Both the position numbers and the translations under genes were made by a program. The notes beneath the pieces are model-generated. The model was given only the letters and a program-made list of their open reading frames with translations, was not told where the DNA came from and made no database searches. A stretch of DNA of 64,000 nt from Neorhizobium tomejilense. Its GTDB lineage: Bacteria > Pseudomonadota > Alphaproteobacteria > Rhizobiales > Rhizobiaceae. The stretch is taken from assembly GCA_002968845.1 (NCBI GenBank), contig PVBG01000019.1, positions 44,830 to 108,829 of the forward strand, in the 5' to 3' direction. This document shows positions 18,006-26,492 of the stretch, in pieces; the first letter of the stretch is position 1, and every line of letters begins with the position of its first letter.

Positions 18006-18611
18006 TTATTCAGCAGAAGCCGGTTCTTCCTCGGTAACGCCTGCAGCCGGGGCGACGATCGTCGCGATGGTGAAGTCGCGGTCGGAAATGACCGGACGTA
18101 CGCCAGCCGGCAGCTTGACGGCGGAGATGTGGAGGCTGTCGCCGATCTTCGCGCCCGTCAGGTCGACGGTCAGGAATTCCGGAATGTCGTTGGCCGGGCA
18201 AAGCAGCTCGACTGCGTGACGGACGATGTTGAGAACGCCGCCGACCTTGATGCCCGGGGACTTCTCTTCGTTGACGAAGTGAACCGGAACTTCAACGGAA
18301 ACTTCCGTGTTGCCCGAGACGCGCAGAAAATCCACGTGCATGGTGAAGTCGCGGACCGGATCGAGCTGATAGTCCTTCGGGAGGACCTGGATCTTCTCGC
18401 CGTTGACGTCGATCGTGGCAACCGTGGTCATGAAACCGCCGGCATGGATGCGCTTCGTCACTTCGTTGGTCGACAGAGCGATCGCGAGGGGGGACTGCTT
18501 GTCACCATAGATGACAGCAGGAATGAAACCGTTGCGGCGAAGTTCACGGGAGGACCCCTTACCTACCCGTTCGCGCGCCTCGGCCTTGAGCTCGTAAGAT
18601 GCGTGGCTCAT
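18006..18611 (-). CDS. rplY: 50S ribosomal protein L25/general stress protein Ctc
   Basis: 201 residues, the long CTC form: an N-terminal L25 5S-rRNA-binding domain (SYELKAEARERVGKGSSREL, RRNGFIPAVIYG) and a C-terminal TL5/CTC beta domain (VEVPVHFVNEEKSPGIK), ending in an Ala/Glu-rich tail. Start ATG at 18609-18611 (MSHASYELK) with GAAAGGATATGCC upstream. A 13-codon upstream extension is not conserved. In many rhizobia rplY is next to pth; here the GGDEF/EAL and binding-protein genes intervene. The gene ends at the terminator at 17952. Confidence 0.96.
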   Translation of the reverse strand: MSHASYELKAEARERVGKGSSRELRRNGFIPAVIYGDKQSPLAIALSTNEVTKRIHAGGFMTTVATIDVNGEKIQVLPKDYQLDPVRDFTMHVDFLRVSGNTEVSVEVPVHFVNEEKSPGIKVGGVLNIVRHAVELLCPANDIPEFLTVDLTGAKIGDSLHISAVKLPAGVRPVISDRDFTIATIVAPAAGVTEEEPASAE

Positions 18612-18855
18612 GGCATATCCTTTCGAGGTTGTTTGGAGAGTTTTTCGCAAGCGTTGTCGGCTCGCGTCAAACTGAAGGGCATCATCCGATGCGCTTCATC
18701 CGCGTTGCCTCCAAGGGTGTCTACGCGGACCGGCGCGCTATAATACAATGAGCAGGGATGTGCAAGCTTTTCGGCCTGAAAACAAAGGACTTGCGCTTGA
18801 CTTCGGCGGCCCGACTTCCATTTTGTGCCCGTTGAACGAGGGAAGGGCTTGATTC

Positions 18856-20301
18856 ATGAAACGGACTTTGATCGCGGCCAGCGTAATGGCTGCGTCCTGC
18901 GTATACCCAGTTGCGGCGGCTGAGATCAACGACAAGGGGGCCCGCACCCTCAAGGAAAGCCTCATCCACTTCCTGCCCGATACGGTCAAGACCACGGGCT
19001 TCCTGACCGTGAAGCCGGTCGGCGAGCGCTACGAGATCAGCTACGATTTCGCCAAGCTTCTGAAATCCATCAACAAGAAGAATTTCAAGATCTCCGGCCT
19101 GAAGCCGTTTTCGGTTTTCGCCGCACCCCTCGACAACGGCCAGTGGAAATTCAACAGCGACAGCGACATGAATTTCACCGTGCAGGGCAAGATGCCCGAC
19201 GGCAAGCCGACGAACCTCAACTACTCCGTCACCGATATGGTGTTTTCCGGCATTTTCGACCCGGCGATCAGCTATCTGCGATCGGGCGAGGCGACGTCCG
19301 GCCCGATCCGCATGGTCTCGAAGAGCGGCTCTGAAGAGGTCGAGGCGAGCTTTGCCGGCATGAACTATTCACTGGCGTCCACGGCGAGTGCGGCAGCCGG
19401 CGGCACAGATTTCACCGGCAAGGGCTCGTTCCTGCGCTTCTACGAACGGATTGCGACGCCGGAAACCCCGCCGATACAGATCCGCGCCGAAAGCCTCGAT
19501 TTCGATGTCGGCGTCCAGGGCGTGATGGCCGAGAAGATCCGCGCTCTCGTCGCGTTCATGCTGGAACTCGTCAAGGACGAAAAGCCGTCGCAGGCCGAGA
19601 TCACCAAGCTCAAGGATCTCATCCGCGGAGCGATGCCGTTCTTCACGGCGCTTTCCGAAAGGATCAGCTTCAACCAGTTCACCGTGGCAAGTCCGCTCGG
19701 CGATTTCGGCGTCAACAAGCTCGACTATACGTTCACGATGAGCGAGCCCGCCGAGGCAACCCGGATCGGCTTCGGTGCCCGCATCGAGACCATCTCGACG
19801 CCGGACGGCATCATTCCCCCGCTCTATGCCCAGTTGGTGCCGGACATGGCGGAAATGGAATTCGGGATCGCGGATCTCAACTTCCAGCGCTTCATCGACA
19901 CCTTCATGGAAATCGATTTTTCGAAGCCCGACCCGTTGCCGGATTCGGAGGGCGAGCGTTTGGGCAAGGCCTTCCTCGATGAGGGACAGCTGACCCTCGA
20001 TTTCCCGCGGATTGCCGCGAAATCCGCTCTCTACGACGTCGAAGCCTCCGGCAAGGTCAAGGGTTATCCGGACGAGAAGGAACGTTACACGCTCGAAACC
20101 TCGATCCTTGCCCGCGACATCGACAAGCTGATCCAGTATTTCCAGACCGCCGCCAAGAGCGACCCCGAATTCAACCAGGTTTCGTTCGCGATGATGATGG
20201 CCAAGGGCATGGCGAAGACTGAACCGGACGGCCGCCTGCGCTGGGACATCAAGTTCGAGGACGGCAAGAACTTCAGCGTCAACGGGCAGCCGATCCAGTG
20301 A
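18856..20301 (+). CDS. secreted protein of unknown function
   Basis: 481 residues with a clear signal peptide (MKRTLIAASVMAASC, cleavage near VAAAE, about residue 21). The mature part is mainly beta-strand-like and lacks membrane helices, Cys clusters or a recognised enzyme motif. The start ATG has GAGGGAAGGG upstream at about 18839. The repeated theme of long amphipathic strands (DFDVGVQGVMAEKIRALV, LTLDFPRIAAKSALYDVEAS) is reminiscent of DUF945/YdgA-like periplasmic proteins, but this is only a resemblance. It is probably monocistronic, with a hairpin at 20327. Location periplasmic or outer membrane-associated. Confidence 0.75.
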   Translation: MKRTLIAASVMAASCVYPVAAAEINDKGARTLKESLIHFLPDTVKTTGFLTVKPVGERYEISYDFAKLLKSINKKNFKISGLKPFSVFAAPLDNGQWKFNSDSDMNFTVQGKMPDGKPTNLNYSVTDMVFSGIFDPAISYLRSGEATSGPIRMVSKSGSEEVEASFAGMNYSLASTASAAAGGTDFTGKGSFLRFYERIATPETPPIQIRAESLDFDVGVQGVMAEKIRALVAFMLELVKDEKPSQAEITKLKDLIRGAMPFFTALSERISFNQFTVASPLGDFGVNKLDYTFTMSEPAEATRIGFGARIETISTPDGIIPPLYAQLVPDMAEMEFGIADLNFQRFIDTFMEIDFSKPDPLPDSEGERLGKAFLDEGQLTLDFPRIAAKSALYDVEASGKVKGYPDEKERYTLETSILARDIDKLIQYFQTAAKSDPEFNQVSFAMMMAKGMAKTEPDGRLRWDIKFEDGKNFSVNGQPIQ

Positions 20302-20326
20302 TCTGACGACCCGTCCACACCTTCTT

Positions 20327-20361
20327 ATGCCGGCTGTAGGTTTGCCAGTCAGCCGGCATTT
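20327..20361 (+). terminator. probable terminator hairpin
   Basis: Perfect stem ATGCCGGCTG (20327-20336) / CAGCCGGCAT (20350-20359) with a 13-nt loop, 26 bp after the stop of the secreted protein gene. Only three T follow, so termination is likely but weak. Confidence 0.55.
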
Positions 20362-20439
20362 ACCATCCCAAGGAACGTTTCGAACATGTTTCGGTGCTAG
20401 AACTTCTCAATCAAAACAGTTGAAAAGTATCAAGCATTC

Positions 20440-22503
20440 ATGTTTCGCGTTTTCTCCTGCATCTTCGTCGAGCACGATCTTCGCTATGTCGCCTGCGCGG
20501 TCTTGATATGCGTGATCGGATCCTTCCTGACCATCCGGCTCTTTTCCAGAGCGCGGCGTGGCGGCGGGATCGAAAAGGTCATCTGGCTTTTCCTGACGGG
20601 CTTCATCGGCGGTTCGACCACCTGGACGACGCACTTCCTCGCGATGCTCGGTTATCTCGGGGGCGGGCAGGCGGGATATGACCCGACCCAGACGCTTCTG
20701 TCTTTCATGATCGCGGTGGCGAGCGCCACGATCGGCTTCGGTGTTGCAAGCTATGGCGGCCGGTCCCTGCTCGCGGAGGCCGGCGGCATCGTCATGGGGC
20801 TCGGTATCGCTGCGATGCATTACACGGGCATGGCCGCCTACGAGGTGCAGGGCGTCATCGACTGGAACCAGTCCTATGTTGTCGCCTCGCTCATCTTTGC
20901 CGCAGTGCTCGGCGCTCTGGTGACCAATCGCGTCGCGCACCCGGTGACGCGGTTCTGCAAGTACGGTTCGGTCCTGGCAATGATCCTTGCGATCGCCACC
21001 ACCCATTTCACCGCGATGGGGGCGATCGAGGTCGTTCTCGATCCGCGCGCGGTCCTGCCGAATGAGGTCGTCCCGCCGGTGGTGCTGGGCTTCGCCGTGC
21101 TGTCGCTGATGCTGATTCTGCTGGCGCTGACGGCTGCCACCTATCTGATCGATGCCCGCGTGACCAAGGCTGCCGTCGAGCAGTATCGCCACCTTTCCCT
21201 GCACGACGCTCTGACCGGCCTTGCCAATCGCGCCGCATTCAACGAGCAGCTTGCGGAGATCGCGGCGCGACCCGCAGACCTAGCCGCCAGCATCGCAGTT
21301 CTCTCGCTCGATCTCAACCGCTTCAAGGAAATCAACGACGTCCATGGCCATGCCGCTGGCGATGAGGTGCTGCGCGCGATCGGCGGCAGGCTTGCCGAGG
21401 CGGCAGGTGAGGGCGAATTCATCGCCCGTGTCGGTGGCGACGAGTTCGTCGCGCTGAAACACATGTACTACCGGCGCTCCGACGCGATGCTGCTCGCCGG
21501 CCGGCTGCTTGCGGAAATCTGCAAGCCGGTCGAATGGAACGGCAACACGCTCACCGTCGGTTCGAGCGTCGGCATCGCGCTCTATCCGGGGGACGCAAAG
21601 ACGGTCGACGATCTTGTGGCCCAGGCGGATGTCGCCATGTACCGCGCCAAGCAGTCGGGCGACAATGCCATCCGCTTCTATGACTCTTCGATGGACCAGG
21701 CGGCCCGCGAACGCAATGCACTTGCCATGGATATGCGTTCCGGGCTCGTTGCCGGCCAGTTCGAGCTCTATTACCAGCTTCAGAACGATACGTTCTCCGG
21801 CGAGGTCATCGGTTTCGAGGTTCTGTTGCGCTGGAACCACCCCGTTCGCGGACTGGTGTCTCCCAACGAATTCATCCCGATCGCCGAGCGTACCGGCTTC
21901 ATCGTCGAGCTTGGCGAATGGGTGCTCCGGAGCGCCTGCGCGGAGGCGGCGACCTGGAAAAACCCGTTCGGCTTCGCCGTCAACGTCGCCGGCCAGCAGC
22001 TTGCCGATCCGCAATTCCCGAACAAGGTCCGCGACATCCTCAAGGAGACGGGGCTGGATGCGGAGAGGCTCGAGCTTGAGATCACCGAGTCCGGCATCAT
22101 CGCCGATCATCAGCGGGCGCTGCAGACCGTGCGCCACTTGAAGAGCCTCGGAGTGAAGATCGCCATGGACGACTATGGCACCGGTTATTCGTCGCTTTCG
22201 ACGCTGATGTCCTTCCCCTTCGACAAGATCAAGATCGACCGCACCTTCGTGGACGGGGTCTCGGACAATTCCCAGTCGGCGGCGATCGTCCGCTCGACCC
22301 TCATCCTCGCCTCGAGCCTCCAAATACCGGTGCTTGCCGAAGGGGTGGAGACGGAGGCGCATATGGCCTTCCTGCGCAAGGAGGGCTGCATGCAGGTGCA
22401 GGGATACCTTTTTGGCAGGCCCGGCCCGAGGGCGCTGATCGAGCATCTCGTCAATGGCGAAACCGGCGGCGAAATCCGATCGGCGGCCACCAAGGTCGCC
22501 TGA
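20440..22503 (+). CDS. MHYT-GGDEF-EAL membrane protein
   Basis: 687 residues. The N-terminal about 245 residues form a seven-helix MHYT sensor with its histidine motifs (TTHFLAMLGY, GIAAMHYTGMAAYE, ATTHFTAMGAIE), proposed to bind copper and sense diatomic gases. GGDEF follows at about 250-420 (ARVGGDEFVAL) with no RxxD inhibitory site seen. EAL spans about 430-680 with the variant EVL (GFEVLLRWNHP) and otherwise complete residues (VNVAGQQ, LEITESG, AMDDYGTGYSS, IKIDRTF, AEGVETEAH, QGYLFGRP). Likely a bifunctional or phosphodiesterase-biased c-di-GMP enzyme in the inner membrane. Confidence 0.94.
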   Translation: MFRVFSCIFVEHDLRYVACAVLICVIGSFLTIRLFSRARRGGGIEKVIWLFLTGFIGGSTTWTTHFLAMLGYLGGGQAGYDPTQTLLSFMIAVASATIGFGVASYGGRSLLAEAGGIVMGLGIAAMHYTGMAAYEVQGVIDWNQSYVVASLIFAAVLGALVTNRVAHPVTRFCKYGSVLAMILAIATTHFTAMGAIEVVLDPRAVLPNEVVPPVVLGFAVLSLMLILLALTAATYLIDARVTKAAVEQYRHLSLHDALTGLANRAAFNEQLAEIAARPADLAASIAVLSLDLNRFKEINDVHGHAAGDEVLRAIGGRLAEAAGEGEFIARVGGDEFVALKHMYYRRSDAMLLAGRLLAEICKPVEWNGNTLTVGSSVGIALYPGDAKTVDDLVAQADVAMYRAKQSGDNAIRFYDSSMDQAARERNALAMDMRSGLVAGQFELYYQLQNDTFSGEVIGFEVLLRWNHPVRGLVSPNEFIPIAERTGFIVELGEWVLRSACAEAATWKNPFGFAVNVAGQQLADPQFPNKVRDILKETGLDAERLELEITESGIIADHQRALQTVRHLKSLGVKIAMDDYGTGYSSLSTLMSFPFDKIKIDRTFVDGVSDNSQSAAIVRSTLILASSLQIPVLAEGVETEAHMAFLRKEGCMQVQGYLFGRPGPRALIEHLVNGETGGEIRSAATKVA

Positions 22504-22511
22504 CATCGGCC

Positions 22512-22769
22512 TCAGCGCCGGGGTTCGCCACCCGGGGCATAGACCGTCTTCTGTTCGAAACGGAACTTGTGGCCGCACTGGCTGCAGCGGATGATGTATT
22601 TGCGCGGATCGGTCGAGGCGAATTCCGTTAGAAAACCTTTCGGCAGCTCATCGATGCGGAAATCGCGATTACTCTGCCGCCTGTCGTCGGTCTCGGAAAC
22701 CTCGGCGAAACCGACATTGCCGCATTGAGAGCATTCTAGCTTTCGGGAATAACGGTCGCGAGCGGCCAT
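22512..22769 (-). CDS. small zinc-ribbon protein
   Basis: 85 residues with two CxxC pairs, Cys13/Cys16 (LECSQCGNVG) and Cys62/Cys65 (RCSQCGHKFR), the usual four-Cys zinc ribbon. Start ATG at 22767-22769 (MAARDRYS) with GAAGGAGACAAGC upstream on the minus strand. Ends 9 bp from the convergent MHYT gene. No partner gene suggests a role; a nucleic-acid or protein-binding ribbon is the safest description. Confidence 0.75.
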   Translation of the reverse strand: MAARDRYSRKLECSQCGNVGFAEVSETDDRRQSNRDFRIDELPKGFLTEFASTDPRKYIIRCSQCGHKFRFEQKTVYAPGGEPRR

Positions 22770-22819
22770 GCTTGTCTCCTTCTTCGGGGGGCCTTCTAGC
22801 CGAAGCTTTGGCACAAAGC

Positions 22820-22848
22820 AAAACGCCGGAACCAGGTTCCGGCGTTTT
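22820..22848 (-). terminator. rho-independent terminator of the Kazal lipoprotein gene
   Basis: Stem AAAACGCCGGAA (22820-22831) / TTCCGGCGTTTT (22837-22848), 5-nt loop, T run on the minus strand, 36 bp past the stop at 22884. Confidence 0.8.
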
Positions 22849-22883
22849 CCATCGGTGATTTACAGTTACTTCAGGCAGGCCCT

Positions 22884-23345
22884 CTAGCGGCGGCACTCGC
22901 CGGACGCGACGACGCTGTAGCCGGCGTTTGCCGCCTCGCAGGCGTTCGGGAAAGTCTGGGTACGTCCACCCTGCTGGCCGCAGACGGGACGGTATTCTCG
23001 CGTGCAGAAACGAGGCTCTCCGGGCCTGCCGGGACGGCCAGGCTGGTTCCAGTCCGGGCGATCCGGCCGGTCGGGACGATCAGGCCTGCCGGGTTGGTTC
23101 CAGTCCGGGCGGTCGGGCCGTTGCGGGCGGTCCCAGTCGGGACGGTCCGGCCTGACGGGGCGATCCGGAGTTCCCGGGCGATCCCAATCCGGGCGATCAG
23201 GTCTCTGGGGACGGTTCCAGTCCGGACGAGGCCGTTCCGGCGGATAATAGCCGCCAGGCCGGCTACTGCTATCGACGCATGCCGACAGCAACGGGATCAG
23301 AAGGAAAATGGCCAGTTTTTTCGACAGGCCGATCAAGGAAGACAT
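22884..23345 (-). CDS. lipoprotein with proline-rich repeats and a Kazal-like domain
   Basis: 153 residues in three parts. (1) A lipoprotein signal peptide with lipobox LSAC (Cys23). (2) Residues 37-108, a low-complexity tract of degenerate RPDRPDW(N/D)xP units rich in Pro, Arg, Asp and Trp. (3) Residues 112-153, a Kazal-type module (CTREYRPVCG ... TFPNACEA ... VASGEC) with Cys114, 122, 136 and 151. Kazal modules are serine-protease inhibitors, though many bacterial ones are unproven. The tract would hold the inhibitor-like head away from the membrane. Monocistronic, with its own terminator. Confidence 0.8.
   Translation of the reverse strand: MSSLIGLSKKLAIFLLIPLLSACVDSSSRPGGYYPPERPRPDWNRPQRPDRPDWDRPGTPDRPVRPDRPDWDRPQRPDRPDWNQPGRPDRPDRPDRPDWNQPGRPGRPGEPRFCTREYRPVCGQQGGRTQTFPNACEAANAGYSVVASGECRR
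23022..23237. repeat. degenerate tandem repeats coding the RPDRPDW tract
   Basis: About 216 bp coding a run of imperfect 4-13-residue units (RPDRPDWN, QPGRPDRP and similar). On the plus strand the same DNA reads as a collagen-like GRSGRSGLPG frame, a by-product of the repeat. Copy number is likely to vary between strains. Confidence 0.7.
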
Positions 23346-23408
23346 CGCGACTCACCCTCAGTTTGCGTTCGGAGGCGAGTCTATCCAAATACTTGTGGCA
23401 GAAGAAGG

Positions 23409-24341
23409 TCAGTCGAACAGGCTGGAGACGGAGGATTCCATTGCCGTACGGTTGATCGCCTCGCCGAGCAGGTTGGCGGTGGTGATAACCCGGATGTTGT
23501 GCGCCGACTGAACGGCCGTGGTCGGCTGGATCGAGTCGGTGATCACCAATTCCTTGAGCTTGGAAGCGGCGATGCGGGCGACCGCGCCACCGGAGAGCAC
23601 GCCGTGGGTGATGTAGGCGGTGACGCTGGTGGCGCCGTTTTTCAGGAGCGCTTCGGCCGCGTTACAGAGCGTGCCGCCGGAATCGACGATATCGTCGATC
23701 AGCAGGCAGTCCTTGCCGTCGACCTCGCCGATGACGTTCATCACCTCGGACTCACCGGCGCGTTCGCGGCGCTTGTCGACGATGGCCAGCTGACAGTCGA
23801 TCCGCTTGGCAAGCGCCCGGGCGCGAACCACGCCGCCGACGTCGGGCGAGACGACCATGACGTTGTTGAGGTCGTAGTGTTCCTTGACGTCACGGGCGAG
23901 CACCGGCACTGCGAAGAGATTGTCGGTGGGGATGTCGAAAAAGCCCTGAATCTGCCCTGCATGCAGGTCGAGCGTCAGGACGCGGTCGGCGCCCGCCTCG
24001 GTGATCAGGTTGGCGACCAGCTTTGCCGAGATCGGGGTGCGCGGGCCGGCCTTGCGGTCCTGGCGGGCGTAACCGAAATAGGGCAGAACCGCAGTGATGC
24101 GCTTGGCGGAGGACCGCCGGAACGCATCGATCATGATCAGCAGTTCCATCAGGTGGTCGTTGGTCGGGAATGACGTGGACTGGATGATGAAGACATCTTC
24201 GCCACGCACGTTTTCCTGAATTTCAACGAAGATTTCCTGGTCTGCAAATCGCCTTACGCTGGCTTTTCCGACTGGAACATTAAGATAGCTGCAGATCGCG
24301 TCGGCGAGATGCCGGTTCGAATTGCCTGCGAAAACCTTCAT
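23409..24341 (-). CDS. prs: ribose-phosphate pyrophosphokinase
   Basis: 310 residues, standard class I PRPP synthetase, making PRPP from ribose 5-phosphate and ATP for purine, pyrimidine, histidine and tryptophan synthesis. The start MKVFAGNSNRHLA is typical. Other motifs are VRFADQEIFVEI in that region, FGYARQDRK, TLDLHAGQIQGFF and the PRPP-binding LLIDDIVDSGGT. It provides substrate for the apt reaction encoded at 8970. Alone on its strand, following the lipoprotein gene by 150 bp. Confidence 0.97.
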   Translation of the reverse strand: MKVFAGNSNRHLADAICSYLNVPVGKASVRRFADQEIFVEIQENVRGEDVFIIQSTSFPTNDHLMELLIMIDAFRRSSAKRITAVLPYFGYARQDRKAGPRTPISAKLVANLITEAGADRVLTLDLHAGQIQGFFDIPTDNLFAVPVLARDVKEHYDLNNVMVVSPDVGGVVRARALAKRIDCQLAIVDKRRERAGESEVMNVIGEVDGKDCLLIDDIVDSGGTLCNAAEALLKNGATSVTAYITHGVLSGGAVARIAASKLKELVITDSIQPTTAVQSAHNIRVITTANLLGEAINRTAMESSVSSLFD

Positions 24342-24491
24342 TGCGGTCCGCCTGTTTTGAAGCTGGATGCGGGCCTTTTACCGCCGCGGCCTTCGAATGC
24401 AAGTGCGTTTCGCACCCGCTCACTCTTTTTTATGAAGAAACTGTGACCCGTGGCTTTTGAGGTTCAGTCCAGGATCGGCCGGCCGGACCGT

Positions 24492-25256
24492 TCAGCCCTG
24501 GGATTGGCGCCAGGCGACATAGTCCTGGATCGTCTTGGCGGCGATGGTCTCCATGGTCGAAGCGGGGACCGATGTCCACGGGTCCTGGCCGCTGCCGGGC
24601 ACGCTTTCCTGTCCCTGCATGCGGTGCAGCCGGGCGCCGGAACCGTCGAGAATGTCCCAGACATAGACGATGGTGACCTTGCCGCTGTCGGAGAAGGCGG
24701 AGAAATAGCCTTTCAGGATGTGCTCGGTGCTGCTGTCGCTCGACGGCCGGATCGTCAGCCCGTTGGCGCGCGCCTGGGCGCCGAGTTGGCGGGACAGCGG
24801 CGTCACCGCCTGGACCGGAGCGCCGATGATCGGCAGGAAGCGGACGGTCGGACCGGACGCGGGCGGCAGCGAGGCGTTCTGCTGCTGACCGGTTTGTTGC
24901 TGCTGGGGCGCAGGCTGCTGCGCTTGAGGCTGCTGCATGGTCTGCTGCTGGCCCTGGCTCCCCTGGCCCTCCCATTGCGGCGGGGCGCCGGAGGAGGAGG
25001 GCGAGACGGCGCTGCCGGATTCCAGCGCCCGCGCCTGGGCTTCGAGCGTGTTCTGGGGGCCGGAGCGATAGCCGCCGCTATAGGTTTCCGGCTGCGCGGA
25101 GCTCGCCATGCGGTCGGCTTCGGCCTGGGTCACCGGCGAGGAGGCCCTTGCGCCGCCGCCGACATTCGCCTGCGGCGTCAATGCTTCCGTCGTGTTGCAG
25201 GAGGCAAGCATGAGCGCCAGCAGGGCAGCGGACAGCAGTGTTCCGAAAAGCCGCAT
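24492..25256 (-). CDS. lipoprotein of unknown function, Q-rich
   Basis: 254 residues. Signal peptide with lipobox LASC (about residues 17-20), followed by a disordered Ser/Gly/Gln-rich stretch (about 95-130, QQQTMQQPQAQQPAPQQQQ) and a compact C-terminal half, about 130-254 (VRFLPIIGAPVQAV ... FSDSGKVTIVYVWDILDG), that reads as a soluble beta-rich domain found in rhizobial lipoproteins. Its biochemical role is unknown. The gene lies between prs and the M24 protein, 83 bp downstream of the latter. Confidence 0.75.
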   Translation of the reverse strand: MRLFGTLLSAALLALMLASCNTTEALTPQANVGGGARASSPVTQAEADRMASSAQPETYSGGYRSGPQNTLEAQARALESGSAVSPSSSGAPPQWEGQGSQGQQQTMQQPQAQQPAPQQQQTGQQQNASLPPASGPTVRFLPIIGAPVQAVTPLSRQLGAQARANGLTIRPSSDSSTEHILKGYFSAFSDSGKVTIVYVWDILDGSGARLHRMQGQESVPGSGQDPWTSVPASTMETIAAKTIQDYVAWRQSQG

Positions 25257-25339
25257 ATCCGTCTCCCCTGCCGTAGATTCCTCGGCCGGAGCTTAGGGTT
25301 GGCGTTCCCAACCTGTCAATTGCCTGATTTTCGTAGCGT

Positions 25340-26491
25340 TCAGCGCTGAATGAGCTCCAGGGTGTGGCGGGAAAGTGGCTGCGGATCACCTTCGGTCGTC
25401 AGGTAGGTGTGGCCGAGGGTCATGGCGGCGCCGCTGTCGGAATCCATGATGATCATGTGCACGAACAGCGTCATGTCCGGCAGGATTTCCTGCGGATTGC
25501 CGAAGTGGAACATCTGGTGCTCCATCCAGGAAGGCGAGAACCGCGCGCCGAGCGAATAACCGCAGGCGTTGAGGCGGTGGCGCGACAGGCCGCGCTCGTC
25601 GAGGATGCGGGCATGGGTGTCGAAGACGTCGCCGAAAGTCTGACCGGGGTGCAGAACCTCCTCGATCGCCGTGATGGTTTCGAGGCACGCCTTGTGGAGC
25701 TCGCGGTGGCGAGGCGACGGCTCTCCGACGACGACCGTGCGCATCATCGCCGCATGGTAATGCGCGGCCGCACCGGCCCATTCGAGCGTCAGCTGGTCGG
25801 TCGCGTCGAGCTTGCGGCGCCCGGCCTTGTAGCGGCAGAGCAGCGCGTCGGCGCCGGAGCCGATGATGAATTCGTTGGCGGGATAATCGCCGCCGCCGAG
25901 AAAGACCGCGCCCTGCATGGCGGCGAGGATTTCCGCCTCGTCGCCGCCGGCCTTGATCAGCGGCAGCGCCGCATCGAGCGCGTCGTCGGCAAGCTCGGCG
26001 GCGCGCCTGGCATAGGCGATCTCCGCCGGACTTTTGACGAGGCGCAGCGTGCTGACCAGATAGGAGGCGTCGCTGATCTGACCGAAGGTGGCGAGTTGGT
26101 TGTCGAGCAGGCGGGCGACGCGGCCGGTCATGCCGTGGGTATCGTATTCGACGCCGATCCTGGCGCCGAGCAGGTCCATGTCGCTCAACAGGTTCTTGAG
26201 GTCGAGGGTGGGATCGGCGTTCACCCGGTCGACCCAGACGACGATGTTCTCGACGGTCGAGGTGTGGCGGGCCTGGCGCAGGTCGGCCGAGCGGGTGAGC
26301 AGCGTCATCGCCCCGTCCGCCTTGACGATCAGGGTCTGGAAAAAGCAGTAGCCGAAGGTGTCGTAGCCGGTCAGCCAGTACATGCTTTCCTGGGCGAAGA
26401 TCAAAAGCGCGTCCAGCTTGTCGGCGCGGATCTTCTCTGTCAGCCGCGTCAGCCGGTCGGCGTATTCGCTCCTCTCGAAATGCAGGGCCAT
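25340..26491 (-). CDS. M24 (pita-bread) fold protein without metal ligands
   Basis: 383 residues from ATG at 26489-26491 (MALHFERSEYADRL). An N-terminal creatinase/prolidase domain (about 1-150) is followed by an M24 C-terminal domain. In metallo-aminopeptidases the ligands are Asp, Asp, His, Glu, Glu; here the aligned segments read LTLEWAG, HYHAAMMRT, CGYSLGARF, LFVHMIIMD and LGHTYLTTE, so none of the five appears kept. That pattern is seen in metal-free members such as creatinase and ectoine hydrolase (DoeA/EutD). A C-N hydrolase of that type is more likely than a peptidase. Starts 1 bp after the pgeF stop. Confidence 0.8.
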   Translation of the reverse strand: MALHFERSEYADRLTRLTEKIRADKLDALLIFAQESMYWLTGYDTFGYCFFQTLIVKADGAMTLLTRSADLRQARHTSTVENIVVWVDRVNADPTLDLKNLLSDMDLLGARIGVEYDTHGMTGRVARLLDNQLATFGQISDASYLVSTLRLVKSPAEIAYARRAAELADDALDAALPLIKAGGDEAEILAAMQGAVFLGGGDYPANEFIIGSGADALLCRYKAGRRKLDATDQLTLEWAGAAAHYHAAMMRTVVVGEPSPRHRELHKACLETITAIEEVLHPGQTFGDVFDTHARILDERGLSRHRLNACGYSLGARFSPSWMEHQMFHFGNPQEILPDMTLFVHMIIMDSDSGAAMTLGHTYLTTEGDPQPLSRHTLELIQR

Positions 26492-26492
26492 A

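Noticed and set aside
23002..23247. collagen-like GRSGRSGLPG frame on the plus strand
   Set aside because: It is the reverse reading of the RPDRPDW repeat tract; the minus-strand lipoprotein has a lipobox, Kazal motif and ribosome binding site.
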